Shown here: positions 49,815 through 58,933 of the stretch, in pieces
Numbering within the stretch: position 1 is the first letter of the stretch
How the letters are laid out: each line of letters begins with the position of its first letter
Origin: an uncultured Fibrobacter sp.
GTDB taxonomy: Bacteria; Fibrobacterota; Fibrobacteria; Fibrobacterales; Fibrobacteraceae
DNA length: 64,000 nt
Assembly: GCA_934699585.1 (NCBI GenBank)
Contig: CAKUWY010000002.1
Span: 186,001-250,000, forward strand
Direction of reading: 5' to 3'
The notes under the pieces: model-generated
Told to the model about the DNA's origin: nothing
The model's input: the letters and a program-made list of their open reading frames with translations, nothing else
The model's database searches: none
Made by a program: the position numbers and the translations under genes

Positions 49815-50805
49815 CCGTCTGAAGTCTTCCCTGATTTTTTTGCTGAAGTTGGTGGTGACCATCGTCCCTGCATATTTTGTCTGCAGGAACATCGTGATGG
49901 ACCCGGAGTGGAGCGTAGATGACCTTTACCAGCTTTTCGATGCCAAGAGCCTCTGGCCCTTGCTTGCGGCCATCCTTTGCCTTGCGGCGTCCAACTTTAC
50001 GGCATGCCTCCAGTGGAAACTCCTGCTAGAAAAGCAGAACGTGAATCTCAGGTACGGCCACTTGCTGAAGCTTTACTACGTGGGTCTCTTCTTCAACAAC
50101 TTTATGCCCGGAAACGTAGGCGGCGACGCCAAGAAAATTTACGATATCCGCATGCAGGGCGGTCAAGACACCGTAGGCGCAGGCCTCACCGCCACTTTCT
50201 TCGACAGGCTTTTCGGACTTTTCTTCATTACCCTATTCGCCCTGGCGGTTGGTCTCCTGTTCTTTATGCACGACGAGGCCCAGCGGGCATTCATGTGGCC
50301 GTCGCTCTGGATCTTTTTGGGATTCTGCGCCCTGTTCGCCTCCCTGTTCAGCCGTAGGCTTGGCAGACTCCTTTGCAAAATCCTGGAAAAAATTTTCCCC
50401 GCCAAAATCAATAGCCGGCTAATCCACATGTTCGAGCGATTCCAGCAGTTCCGCTCGGCAAAGCTGTGGGCCCGCATCAGCGGACTTTCGGCGGTCACCC
50501 AGGCCCTCCGCATCCTGGTGCACTTTTTCTGCGGTATCGCCGTCGGCGTGGAACTTTCTATATCCTGGTATTTCTACTACATTCCGCTGGTAGCTATCGT
50601 AAGCGCCCTGCCTATTTCTATCGGCGGGTTTGGCCCTAGGGAACTGCTCGCCCAGTCCCTGTTCGCCCGCGCCGGAGTGCCCGGTCTCGAATCGGTGGTA
50701 ATCCAGCTGCTGGCCTATTTTGTAAGTTTGTTGTTGAGTCTGTTCGGAGGCTTCGCCTTTTTGCTGGGTGGCCACCCGAATGTTTCGGACAAGGAAACCA
50801 CCTAG
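49807..50805 (+). CDS. Flippase-like / LPG-synthase-TM family membrane protein
   Basis: 332 aa with about eight membrane segments. Signature YYVGLFFNNFMPGNVGGDA, KKIYDIRMQGGQDTVGAGL, FFDRLFGLFF, then ALPISIGGFGPRELLAQSL. This is the UPF0104/AglD2-like domain that often sits beside GT4 enzymes and may move or accept lipid-linked sugars. No lysyltransferase domain is attached. The stop is 60 bases before the UvrD-PlsC fusion. Confidence 0.85.
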   Translation: MNSRLKSSLIFLLKLVVTIVPAYFVCRNIVMDPEWSVDDLYQLFDAKSLWPLLAAILCLAASNFTACLQWKLLLEKQNVNLRYGHLLKLYYVGLFFNNFMPGNVGGDAKKIYDIRMQGGQDTVGAGLTATFFDRLFGLFFITLFALAVGLLFFMHDEAQRAFMWPSLWIFLGFCALFASLFSRRLGRLLCKILEKIFPAKINSRLIHMFERFQQFRSAKLWARISGLSAVTQALRILVHFFCGIAVGVELSISWYFYYIPLVAIVSALPISIGGFGPRELLAQSLFARAGVPGLESVVIQLLAYFVSLLLSLFGGFAFLLGGHPNVSDKETT

Positions 50806-50865
50806 TCCCTTTCCCATATCCCGCAGGCGCAAATTTCGGGGCGCCGCATTCCACAACGGTAACCT

Positions 50866-53022
50866 ATGGATGCCGAAAGCATCTTGAAGGGTCTGAACGG
50901 CGACCAGCGTATGGCCGTCTTGCACGACCATAAACAAAACGGAGCTCTCCTGATTCTTGCAGGAGCGGGCTCGGGTAAAACTTCTGTACTGACCAAGCGG
51001 ATCCAGTACCGCATCATGAGCGGGGTACAGCCCGAAAAGATTTTGGCCCTTACCTTCACCGCCAAGGCCGCAGCCGAAATGCGGGAGCGGGTAGAGGCTC
51101 TTTTCCCGGAAGCCGGTGTACGGCTCTGCACATTTCATTCCCTCGCGCTGTTCATGCTCAAGCAGAAAATAGGAGAGCGATTTGCCTACGAGATTCTCGG
51201 GTTCAACAAGATTCCCACTCCCAAGGAAACGGACCAGCGGGAATTCTTGCGGGAACTGGCAAGGCGGAAGATTCCTGCCGCCAAGCTGAACCGGGAAGAA
51301 CTTTTTTCGGAAGACTTGCCGGGTGCCATCAAGAAAAAAATCTCACCCCTGCAGAAAAACGTTATTTTGTCTGGAAACGTGGTTTTCGAAGACCTGATTT
51401 ACCTTGCCATCAGGTTGCTTGAAACCTGCGAAAAGGCAAGAGAATACTTTCAGTCCCTGTGGGCCGAAATCCTGGTAGATGAATACCAGGACATCAACCC
51501 TTCCCAGTACAGGCTGGTCAAGAACATTCTCGGAAACCGCAAGGACCTGTTCGTGGTAGGCGACGATGACCAGGCCATCTACGGCTTCCGCGGAGCGGAC
51601 ATCGGGAACATCCGGCGTTTCCAGGCGGATTTCAAGGACAGTACCCTCATCCGTCTGGAATGGAACTACCGCTCCGTACCGAACGTGCTGCATTTGGCCA
51701 ACGACATTTTTGTAAACAAGCCCGTAACGTTACGGAAGGTTCTCCGGGCAGGGAACCCCAAGGGCTCCGGCGGCAACAGGATTTTCACCGAAAACCGCAA
51801 GCCCGAAGTCTGGGTGTCGGACAACCCCATCGAAGAAATCGAAAAGATAAAGACCGCCATTCATTCCCTGCGCGAAAACTATGGACTCCACTGGAAAAAC
51901 TTTGCCATTCTGGTGCGGTACAACCGGCTGCGGCAATATTTCGAAGAAGCCTTGCGGGAATGCGAGCTGCCCATCGTCGGCGACCCCATGGCAGGCGACG
52001 AGGTGCTGGAAGACGGCATCCATATCGAGACGGTACACGCTTCCAAGGGCCTCCAATACGCCGTAGTCTTTTACGCGGGCCTTGCCGAAGGGTTCACGCC
52101 GGGTAAGTGCGAAGGCAACCGAAAACAGCGCAAGGCACAGATGGACGAAGAAAGGCGGCTATATTACGTTGGTGTGACCCGTGCCGAATCTTACCTAGTT
52201 TTGCTATATTGCAAGCAGAGGTATTGGAAAGGGAAACTGCTGAAACTGAAACCGTCCAGGTTCCTGCCCCGCTACCCCAAGCAACCCCGATGGACTATGC
52301 CTGTTATTTTGTTTAGAATATACGTGGTAATTGTAGTGCTTGGCTATATGCTCGCGCATATTCTCGCGCTGCCCTTTATCTTGGTTGCCTACGGAAAAAA
52401 TTTCAACACCTGGTTCGAAGGAAAAATCCAGAAGTTCTCCCGATTCTGCATGAACGTGCTGCGGGTTGACCTGGAAATAAAAGACCAGGCGATACTTTCC
52501 AAGGTGGACTGGAGCCGCCCCGTGTTTGTCATGGGGAACCACAATTCCTATGCCGACATTCCCGTGATGTTTCTTTCCATCGAACGGATTGTGGGGTTTA
52601 TCGCCAAGGCATCGCTTCGGTTCATCCCTTTCCTCAATTTCTGGATGCACAGGATCGGTTGTATCTTTATCAACCGTAAAAAGGGTGGCGGCGGAGCGTT
52701 GATTCGTGACGCCATGGCATCTGGCCGGGCGCCACGGCTCTGTCTGTTCCCCGAAGGTACTCGCGGAAAAAGCGAAGTTCTCTCTCCCTTTAAGAGCGGC
52801 GGTTTCAGGCTTGCGCTAGAGTCACACGCTATAGTGCTCCCTGTGGTTATCCGCGGCACTTCTGCCGTGTGGGAACGCCGCAAGAATACCGGACGCTGCA
52901 AGGTGAGCGTACAGATTCTCGAGCCCATCGACGCAGGCGAAATCGAAAAACGCCAGGGTGACAACGACCCGAGAAAGGAACTGATGCCCCTGGTCCGTTC
53001 CCGCATGGAGGCCGCCCTGTGA
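50866..53022 (+). CDS. UvrD-like helicase fused to a PlsC-type acyltransferase
   Basis: 718 aa in one frame. Residues 1-470: SF1 helicase with LAGAGSGKT (32-39), TFTAKAAAEMRERV, ILVDEYQD, GDDDQAIYGFRG, VHASKGLQYAVVF, YYVGVTRAESYLVLL. Residues 478-718: 1-acylglycerol-3-phosphate acyltransferase, with a membrane segment (ILFRIYVVIVVLGYMLAHI), HX4D in NHNSYADIP (His559, Asp564) and FPEGTR (628-633). Each half has its catalytic motifs. An internal ATG at the junction (52297) could allow a separate PlsC. The stop overlaps murI by 4 bases. Confidence 0.88.
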   Translation: MDAESILKGLNGDQRMAVLHDHKQNGALLILAGAGSGKTSVLTKRIQYRIMSGVQPEKILALTFTAKAAAEMRERVEALFPEAGVRLCTFHSLALFMLKQKIGERFAYEILGFNKIPTPKETDQREFLRELARRKIPAAKLNREELFSEDLPGAIKKKISPLQKNVILSGNVVFEDLIYLAIRLLETCEKAREYFQSLWAEILVDEYQDINPSQYRLVKNILGNRKDLFVVGDDDQAIYGFRGADIGNIRRFQADFKDSTLIRLEWNYRSVPNVLHLANDIFVNKPVTLRKVLRAGNPKGSGGNRIFTENRKPEVWVSDNPIEEIEKIKTAIHSLRENYGLHWKNFAILVRYNRLRQYFEEALRECELPIVGDPMAGDEVLEDGIHIETVHASKGLQYAVVFYAGLAEGFTPGKCEGNRKQRKAQMDEERRLYYVGVTRAESYLVLLYCKQRYWKGKLLKLKPSRFLPRYPKQPRWTMPVILFRIYVVIVVLGYMLAHILALPFILVAYGKNFNTWFEGKIQKFSRFCMNVLRVDLEIKDQAILSKVDWSRPVFVMGNHNSYADIPVMFLSIERIVGFIAKASLRFIPFLNFWMHRIGCIFINRKKGGGGALIRDAMASGRAPRLCLFPEGTRGKSEVLSPFKSGGFRLALESHAIVLPVVIRGTSAVWERRKNTGRCKVSVQILEPIDAGEIEKRQGDNDPRKELMPLVRSRMEAAL

Positions 53023-53828
53023 TAGGCGTCTTCGATTCCGGATTTGGCGGGCTCACGATTTTGCAGGACTTGCGCAAGGCCCTACCCGAATACGACTTCT
53101 TGTACCTGGGCGACAACGCCCGGGCGCCTTACGGGAGCAGGAGTTTCGAGACCATCTTCCGCTACACCCTCCAGTGCGTGCGGGAGCTTTTCAACAGGGG
53201 CTGCCCCCTGGTGATTCTCGCCTGCAATACGGCATCGGCCCGGGCGCTACGGAGCATCCAGCAGCAGGTGTTGCCCGTAGAGTTTCCGGACAAGCGGGTG
53301 CTGGGTATCATCAGGCCCACTACCGAAGAAATCGGCAAGTTCAGCCACACAGGCCACATCGGCATCTTCGCTACCGCGGGTACGGTTTCGTCCAACAGCT
53401 ACCAGATAGAAATCAGCCATTTCTTTCCGGAACTGAAGGTCACCCAGCACGCCTGCCCCATGTGGGTTCCCCTGGTAGAAAACGGCGAGATGGATACGGA
53501 AGGCTCCCGCTTTTTCGTCAAGAAAGAAGTGGACGCCCTGCTGAAAAAAGATCCCGAAATAGACACCGTCCTTTTGGCCTGCACCCATTACCCCCTGCTG
53601 GAAAAAGAAATCCGGGAGGCGCTCCCTGCAGGAGTGCGCCTGGTTATCCAGGGCCAGATCGTGGCGGACAAGACCGTCGATTACCTGAACCGGCACCCCG
53701 AGATGGATGCCCGGCTTTCGCGGTCCGGCAAGACACGCTTTTTGACCACGGATACCGCCAAATTCTTCAAAAAAGGGGCTAATCTGTTCGGAATGGCGGA
53801 TATTTCGGCAGAAGCCCTCACCCTCTAG
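53019..53828 (+). CDS. murI: Glutamate racemase
   Basis: 269 aa. Makes D-glutamate for peptidoglycan. MIGVFDSGFGGLTIL (catalytic Asp), LGDNARAPYG, Cys69 in LACNTAS and Cys188 in LACTHYPLLE form the two-base active site. The start is GTG 53019, overlapping the previous stop (GTGA). It closes the plus-strand cluster. Confidence 0.95.
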   Translation: MIGVFDSGFGGLTILQDLRKALPEYDFLYLGDNARAPYGSRSFETIFRYTLQCVRELFNRGCPLVILACNTASARALRSIQQQVLPVEFPDKRVLGIIRPTTEEIGKFSHTGHIGIFATAGTVSSNSYQIEISHFFPELKVTQHACPMWVPLVENGEMDTEGSRFFVKKEVDALLKKDPEIDTVLLACTHYPLLEKEIREALPAGVRLVIQGQIVADKTVDYLNRHPEMDARLSRSGKTRFLTTDTAKFFKKGANLFGMADISAEALTL

Positions 53829-53919
53829 CACTGATTTTTGTATTTTGGCAACGTAAATAACGAACCTTTTTAGGTCCGCTGGTTTTTTTATTATGTATCA
53901 CTTTTTTAGGGGTTGAATA
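53829..53919. other. Short intergenic with a weak hairpin
   Basis: AACC/GGTT arms around 53860-53885 precede TTTTTTTA. A weak terminator for murI is possible; the stem is too short to be sure. Confidence 0.3.
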
Positions 53920-54558
53920 ATGCCTAAAACACAAATCAATCTTGAAGGTTGGCAAGACTACCGTGGCAACGCCGCCGGCAGCCTGCTCTATGTGGAGACC
54001 AGTCACCAGTCCGAAATGCCCGTCCGTGACCAGCTGAACGAAAACGGCAAGGGCTTCTTTTACGAACCCAACTACGAGACCAGCACCTACGGTCTCATGA
54101 GCTGCTGCAACGTGAAAAACATCAACGCCATCGTCCGTGCCAAGAGCCGCTACATTCTGTTCGGCACCCGCTACGAAGGCCTCAGCGATTCCGAAATGCG
54201 CAACAAGTACCTGATCATGGGTTATATGCGCATCGACAAGATCAAGGATGTTCGCACCCGCCATATCCAGCGCTACATGGCCAACCCCGAAATGCAGGAA
54301 CCGGAATGCATGCAGATGGAACACAACTGGGCTGTCTATGGCCCCATGCGTTTCGTGTCTATGGACGATTCCTTCGTGGTCACCGACGAAATCCTCAAGG
54401 AATGGGGCTACAAGGGTCACGCCAGCCGCCAACTCAAAGCCGTGTTCAACAAGGAACACCTGGAAAAGATTCTTGCCCACCTGGATTCCAAGCCCGACAT
54501 GATTGACGAATACATCGCCACGGTAGACGAATTCAAGGAAGCCCTGGAAGAAGGGTAA
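53920..54558 (+). CDS. Conserved protein of unknown function
   Basis: 212 aa, soluble, mixed alpha/beta: MPKTQINLEGWQDYRGNAA, FYEPNYETSTYGLMSCCNV, YILFGTRYEGLSDSEMRNK, MGYMRIDKIKDVRTRHIQR, ending in an acidic helix. The YLIMGYMRIDKI and HNWAVYGPMRFVSM pattern looks like a small-molecule or nucleic-acid-binding beta-barrel core, but I cannot name the family. GGGG upstream of ATG; a strong terminator follows. Confidence 0.7.
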   Translation: MPKTQINLEGWQDYRGNAAGSLLYVETSHQSEMPVRDQLNENGKGFFYEPNYETSTYGLMSCCNVKNINAIVRAKSRYILFGTRYEGLSDSEMRNKYLIMGYMRIDKIKDVRTRHIQRYMANPEMQEPECMQMEHNWAVYGPMRFVSMDDSFVVTDEILKEWGYKGHASRQLKAVFNKEHLEKILAHLDSKPDMIDEYIATVDEFKEALEEG

Positions 54559-54583
54559 TCAAGCTTTTCTTTTGGATTGTCAA

Positions 54584-54608
54584 GGCCCGCGAAAGCGGGT
54601 CTTTTTTT
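54584..54608 (+). terminator. Intrinsic terminator
   Basis: GGCCCGC-GAAA-GCGGGTC followed by seven T, 25 bases after the stop of the preceding gene. Confidence 0.9.
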
Positions 54609-54639
54609 GTTCTATCCCCTAACGCCTAGATCCTAGCCC

Positions 54640-55674
54640 CTATCCCCTAATAGAATACCGCTGGCTGCGGCCGCCCTTCTCGTCGGATTTCAAGATGCCC
54701 TTGGCGATGAGTTTTTGGATAGTGCGGAGGGCCGTGTCGTGACTCTGGTCGATAATTGCCGCCAGTTCCTTGGCGGTAAAACTTGCAGGAAGCGTTCCTG
54801 CAAACAGGGCGGTAAACAATTTCTGGTCCTTTTCGTCGAAAGCCTCTCCGGCATGGCGGTTGTAAAAGGCCGTCTTGCGCTGTTCCTTGAGAATGCGCTC
54901 CCGAGTGCTCGCCATGGCCGTCTGCAAAGTTTCGATAAACCAGAGAATCCATTCCGTCAAGTCGCCGTTCCCACGCTGGGTGGCATTGAGAATCTTGAAA
55001 TATTCTTCGCGGCGCTCCAGAAAAGCCTGGTTCAGGGAAAATTGGCAACGGGTGGTCTGTTCGCTGCGGGCAAGGGCCACGATGGTGAGGAGCCTTGCCA
55101 AGCGACCGTTGGCATCGGCGAACGGCCTGAGGGTCGCAAACCAGAAATGGGCCACCGCCGCCTTGATAACGCCGTCCATGCTGGAACTTTCCATCCACTG
55201 GATGTAACGCTCCACCTCTTGCTCCAGACGTTCCGGATTCGGCCCTTCGAAATCCAGCTGGATATCGCCCTGGCGGTATTGGACCGCACTGGGTGCAGCG
55301 CGAAAACTGGCCACCTTGTTCTGTCCCATAGCGGCATGCCATGCAAACAGGCGTTCCTGAGTCAACGGATTGAACGCCTTGGTGATGGCGGCGAGGTAAA
55401 TGCGTACCGCAGGGTCTGCCGACTGGGCGGAGCCCCCCTGCACAAGAGCCACTTGCTGCTCCACAAAAACCTTGTCCAGACGGATCCCATCAATGGCGGA
55501 GTTGGAGCAAATATCCTGAATCAACAACTCCTGCTCCAAATCCTGGAACCCACAGGTCTCCATGGCGCCAATAAGCTTGCCCTCTTGCAGGCGGGTTTCG
55601 CCAAGAGCGTTCAGGACCTTCCGGGAATCGAACCGAAAGTGCGTCCAATCGGGATATTGATGGATATAGAGCAT
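54640..55674 (-). CDS. Fic-domain protein with DUF4172-like N-terminus and altered active site
   Basis: 344 aa. Residues 1-80 resemble the DUF4172/Fic_N helical start (YPDWTHFRFDSRKVLNALG). The inhibitory-type motif reads NSAIDG where S/T-x-x-x-E is common. Fic core at 175-195: AHFWFATLRPFADANGRLA. The canonical HPFxDGNGR His is replaced by Arg183, so AMP transfer by the usual mechanism is unlikely. A C-terminal winged helix (FTAKELAAIIDQSHDTALR) suggests DNA binding. Likely a regulatory or degenerate member. Confidence 0.85.
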   Translation of the reverse strand: MLYIHQYPDWTHFRFDSRKVLNALGETRLQEGKLIGAMETCGFQDLEQELLIQDICSNSAIDGIRLDKVFVEQQVALVQGGSAQSADPAVRIYLAAITKAFNPLTQERLFAWHAAMGQNKVASFRAAPSAVQYRQGDIQLDFEGPNPERLEQEVERYIQWMESSSMDGVIKAAVAHFWFATLRPFADANGRLARLLTIVALARSEQTTRCQFSLNQAFLERREEYFKILNATQRGNGDLTEWILWFIETLQTAMASTRERILKEQRKTAFYNRHAGEAFDEKDQKLFTALFAGTLPASFTAKELAAIIDQSHDTALRTIQKLIAKGILKSDEKGGRSQRYSIRG

Positions 55675-55713
55675 ACCTATCCGTAATATACTTTATTTCT
55701 TGTGGTTTTTCTT

Positions 55714-55809
55714 TTAAAATTTCACAATTTCCACATCGGCAGGAAGCCTGTTCTTAGAATGTAGCTTCCAATCACAAATAACTCCCGATACAACTTCAGT
55801 AGATTTCAT
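55714..55809 (-). pseudogene. NUDIX gene remnant (internal deletion)
   Basis: ATG 55809 to stop 55714 encodes MKSTEVVSGVICDWKLHSK, NRLPADVEIVKF. The first 13 residues match the N-terminus and the last 12-16 the C-terminus of MutT-like proteins such as that at 7371 (KRIEVVAGIICDG and WLPADVKVVKAL), with the whole Nudix box missing. A near-complete in-frame deletion, not a functional enzyme. Confidence 0.7.
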
Positions 55810-55952
55810 AGACGAAAAATTAAAAATTACTGCATAACCAAGCAATGCGACCGGATTGGTCGAAGCGTTTACCTGTGAGTCCACTTATACGATTCCCACT
55901 ATACCGAAACGCCTAGAAAAAAGTGTAATTTTTTCTCCAAAAAAGAGGGAAA

Positions 55953-57932
55953 ATGAAAAATCCAGTTCTCAAGTTTGCAATTCTCGGTTGTGGTCATATC
56001 GCCACCAAGATGGCGGCTGCCGTCAAGACTCTCGAAAAGCGGGGCATGGGCGTAGAATGCTATGCGGTTGCGTCGCGCTCACTTGACAAGGCGAAAAAAT
56101 TTGCCGACGAATATGGTTTCGGGCGTGCCTACGGCAGCTACGAAGAAATGGCCCGAGACCCTGCGGTAGATCTGATCTATGTGGCTACTCCCCATTCCGA
56201 GCATTACAACAACATCTTGCTTTGCCTGGAACACAAAAAGAACCTGCTGGTAGAAAAGGCATTTACCGCTAACGCCCTGATGGCATCAGAAGTGGTGGCC
56301 CTTGCCGAAGAAAAAGGCGTGTTCATGAGCGAGGCCATGTGGACAAGGTTCTTGCCCGCCGTGCAGATGGTCAAGGACTGGATTCTGGCCGGGAAGATTG
56401 GCAAGGTGGAAAGCGTGGAAGCGGATTTTTCCATGCCCCTTTCGCATATCGAACGTTTGCAAAAGCCGGAACTTGCAGGCGGCGCGTTGCTTGACTTGGG
56501 CATTTACAGCCTCACGTTCGCGGACATTTTCTTGACGGACGAGGCGGTTTGCAGGATCGGAAAGGAGATCCCCGCCTCCGCGGGGATGACATCAGGTGGA
56601 GACTGTGCGGAAATGACATCGGGTGGGAACTGCATCGCGAATCACATCGTGCAGACAAAAACCAAGTGCGTCAAGTTCCACACGGGCGTGGATGCGACGG
56701 ACTGGATTGATTTGGTATATGCGAATGGCCAAGTGGCGCATCTCAAGACCTCCATGGTAGCGCCGCTCAAAAACGAGGGCGTCATCTACGGAACAGCGGG
56801 CTTTATTCGGGTGCAGAACCTCAACGACATGGAAGAAATTCAGTTGTTTGACGTGGCCGGAAATCTGGTAGAGTCCGTAAGGCCGCCCCGCATCGAGAAC
56901 TGCTACGAATACGAGGTTCTGGGCTGCAAGGCGGCCCTCGAGAAAGGCCTCAAGGAATGCCCCGAAATGCCTCACAGCAAGACCATGCAGATGATGACGC
57001 AGATGGACAACCTCCGCGCCGCATGGGGAGTGAGCTACCCCTTCGAACTCAGCCCGGGCGAAGTCTGGGACCGCAGCGTAGACAAGTCCTTCCTGGAAAT
57101 TTTCGACATCGAAACTGGCGAATCAAAACTCCTCAAGAAATTCGACAAGGTCATCGAAGCGCCCAACTGGAGCCCCGACGGAAAATTCCTCACCTACAAC
57201 AGCGAAGGCCGCATCTATAAAATCGAAATCGAGAGCGGCGAGGTGACAGAAGTTCCGAGCTACTTTGTGGACAACTGCAACAATGACCACGTGCTCTCTC
57301 CCGACGGTTTAGGACTTTTCGTGAGCCACCACACCAAAGAAGACGGCCTTTCTCGCATCTACAAGATTTTCTTTGACGGACGCATGCCGGAACTGGTGAC
57401 GCCCCTTGCTCCCAGCTACCTCCACGGTGTTACCGCCGACGGCAAGATGCTCGCCTACTGCGCCGAACGGGATGGAGAATACGACATTTACACCATTCCC
57501 ACTACCGGCGGAAACGAGACGCAGCTTACAACAGCTTTCGGCCTGAACGACGGACCGGAATACGACTGCGACGGAGAATACATCTGGTTCAATTCTGTTC
57601 GCAGCGGTCGTATGCAGGCGTGGCGCATGAGGTCCGACGGCTCCGAACAGACGCAGATGACACAGGACGCCCATTGGAACACATGGTTCCCGCACATTTC
57701 GCCCGACCGCACGAAAGTCGTGATGCTGGCCTACCACGAACGGGACGTGCGCCCCGGCGAACACGTGCCCAACAAGAACGTAGAAATCCGCCTGATGACG
57801 GGCAGCGATAAGACCGGCTGGAGCGAGCCCCGCACGATTCTAAAGCTGTTCGGCGGCCAGGGAACCATCAACGTGAACTCGTGGGCCCCCGATAGCAAAA
57901 AATTTGCCTACGTGCGCTACGAAAAGAAATAA
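55953..57932 (+). CDS. Gfo/Idh/MocA oxidoreductase fused to a TolB-like beta-propeller
   Basis: 659 aa. Residues 1-375: NAD(P) oxidoreductase with AILGCGHIATKMAAAV, YVATPHSEHYNNILLCLEH, LLVEKAFTANA and the GGALLDLGIYSL motif. Residues 385-659: WD40/PD40 propeller (FDIETGESKLLKKFDKVIE, APNWSPDGKFLTYNSEGRI, NDHVLSPDGLGLFVSHHTK, SWAPDSKKFAYVRYEKK). Both are usually separate proteins. Residues about 203-231 (EIPASAGMTSGGDC, AEMTSGGNC) come from an inserted dispersed palindrome (56565) plus a 27-base tandem duplication, still in frame. ATG 55953 follows GAGGG. Confidence 0.88.
   Translation: MKNPVLKFAILGCGHIATKMAAAVKTLEKRGMGVECYAVASRSLDKAKKFADEYGFGRAYGSYEEMARDPAVDLIYVATPHSEHYNNILLCLEHKKNLLVEKAFTANALMASEVVALAEEKGVFMSEAMWTRFLPAVQMVKDWILAGKIGKVESVEADFSMPLSHIERLQKPELAGGALLDLGIYSLTFADIFLTDEAVCRIGKEIPASAGMTSGGDCAEMTSGGNCIANHIVQTKTKCVKFHTGVDATDWIDLVYANGQVAHLKTSMVAPLKNEGVIYGTAGFIRVQNLNDMEEIQLFDVAGNLVESVRPPRIENCYEYEVLGCKAALEKGLKECPEMPHSKTMQMMTQMDNLRAAWGVSYPFELSPGEVWDRSVDKSFLEIFDIETGESKLLKKFDKVIEAPNWSPDGKFLTYNSEGRIYKIEIESGEVTEVPSYFVDNCNNDHVLSPDGLGLFVSHHTKEDGLSRIYKIFFDGRMPELVTPLAPSYLHGVTADGKMLAYCAERDGEYDIYTIPTTGGNETQLTTAFGLNDGPEYDCDGEYIWFNSVRSGRMQAWRMRSDGSEQTQMTQDAHWNTWFPHISPDRTKVVMLAYHERDVRPGEHVPNKNVEIRLMTGSDKTGWSEPRTILKLFGGQGTINVNSWAPDSKKFAYVRYEKK
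56565..56590. repeat. Dispersed palindrome inserted in a coding sequence
   Basis: GAGATCCCCGCC, TCCGCGGGGATGAC: same element as at 25337, 57988 and elsewhere, here inside the oxidoreductase gene and read through as EIPASAGMT. Followed by two ATGACATC(A/G)GGTGG(A/G) units. Confidence 0.8.
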
Positions 57933-57987
57933 CAGGGGCCGCAGTCATCCCCAGCGCACCCCTTTGTCATACACGATGCACCCTTTT

Positions 57988-58011
57988 GTCATCCCCGCGC
58001 AGGCGGGGATC
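57988..58011. repeat. Dispersed palindrome, reverse orientation
   Basis: GTCATCCCCGCGC, AGGCGGGGATC between the oxidoreductase and thioredoxin-like genes, which converge here. Confidence 0.65.
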
Positions 58012-58046
58012 CACTATCATCTTATCAATGCTTTACCTACCAATAA

Positions 58047-58835
58047 TTACTGGCAGGTAAAGCCCTGCAGTTCGAGGCCCGCACGCATCTCGCCGTATGT
58101 AGAGGTGCGCTTCATGTCCATGGCCTTCATAAAACGGCAGTTGTTGTCAATATGGATGCGGAACCCCGTCATGGTGGGCTCCACCTCGCCCTTGCCGCTG
58201 GCGCGCACGTGATCCATCAGTTGCTCGCGCTTGTCGCTCAGTTCCGGCGGCACGAACACGTCGGTCACAATGTCAACGTTTTCGATTTCGTAGTCGCCGA
58301 ACACGAAGGAGATGGTCACCAGGTTCTTGAGCCCGTTGAACTGCCCAGGCGTCTTGCACACCATGTTGCGTTTCGCATTCTTGACCTTCTTCGGCTTGGC
58401 GGCGGGCTTCTTGGAAGGCGTGTACTGCAGGGCAGAGAGCAGTTCCTCTTCCTTCACCGCGCCCACCAGCTGGTTTATAATCTTGCCGTCGCGCACCATG
58501 AAGAACGTCGGGAACGCGCGAATCGGGAGGCTCGCCTTGATCTTGTCGATGCCCGGTTCGTCGATACCCACCGTCGCAATCTTGATGTCGGGGTAATTCT
58601 TCGCGATGCCGATGAGCGTCGGGATCATGATGAGGCACGGCGGGCAGCTCGTGGAAGTGATATCCAGAATGACCGGCTTCTTGGACTGCAGAACCTCGCT
58701 CTCAAAGTTGGCGTCGTTCACCTTGACAATCTTGATGTCTTCGGCCGGAGCCGCCTTTGGGGCCGCGAATGCATAAGATGCGCCGCCTGCCACGAGGAGC
58801 AGGGAGCATAGCAAAAAAGCGAAATGTCTTTTCAT
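58047..58835 (-). CDS. Exported thioredoxin-like protein
   Basis: 262 aa. Signal peptide (AFLLCSLLLVAGGASYAFA). Thioredoxin fold at 35-150 with the active site TSCPPC (Cys64, Cys67), VGIDEPGIDKIKASLPIRA and the cis-Pro in AFPTFFMVRDGKI. A Lys/Pro linker and a unique C-terminal domain (FVFGDYEIENVDIVTDVFV, ending GLELQGFTCQ) follow. Probably a periplasmic disulfide reductase or isomerase. Start at ATG 58835 after AAGGTAAC. Confidence 0.86.
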   Translation of the reverse strand: MKRHFAFLLCSLLLVAGGASYAFAAPKAAPAEDIKIVKVNDANFESEVLQSKKPVILDITSTSCPPCLIMIPTLIGIAKNYPDIKIATVGIDEPGIDKIKASLPIRAFPTFFMVRDGKIINQLVGAVKEEELLSALQYTPSKKPAAKPKKVKNAKRNMVCKTPGQFNGLKNLVTISFVFGDYEIENVDIVTDVFVPPELSDKREQLMDHVRASGKGEVEPTMTGFRIHIDNNCRFMKAMDMKRTSTYGEMRAGLELQGFTCQ

Positions 58836-58933
58836 GATGTTACCTTCTACACCGAAAAGATACAACTTTTTGCATCGGGCGGCTGTTATAGGATTTTCTG
58901 ATAACCGATTTTGCCGGGACAAATACGAGCGCA

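Noticed and set aside
58070..58100. tRNA-like GGTTCGA-type loop
   Set aside because: No matching acceptor or anticodon arms; the bases belong to the thioredoxin-like gene.
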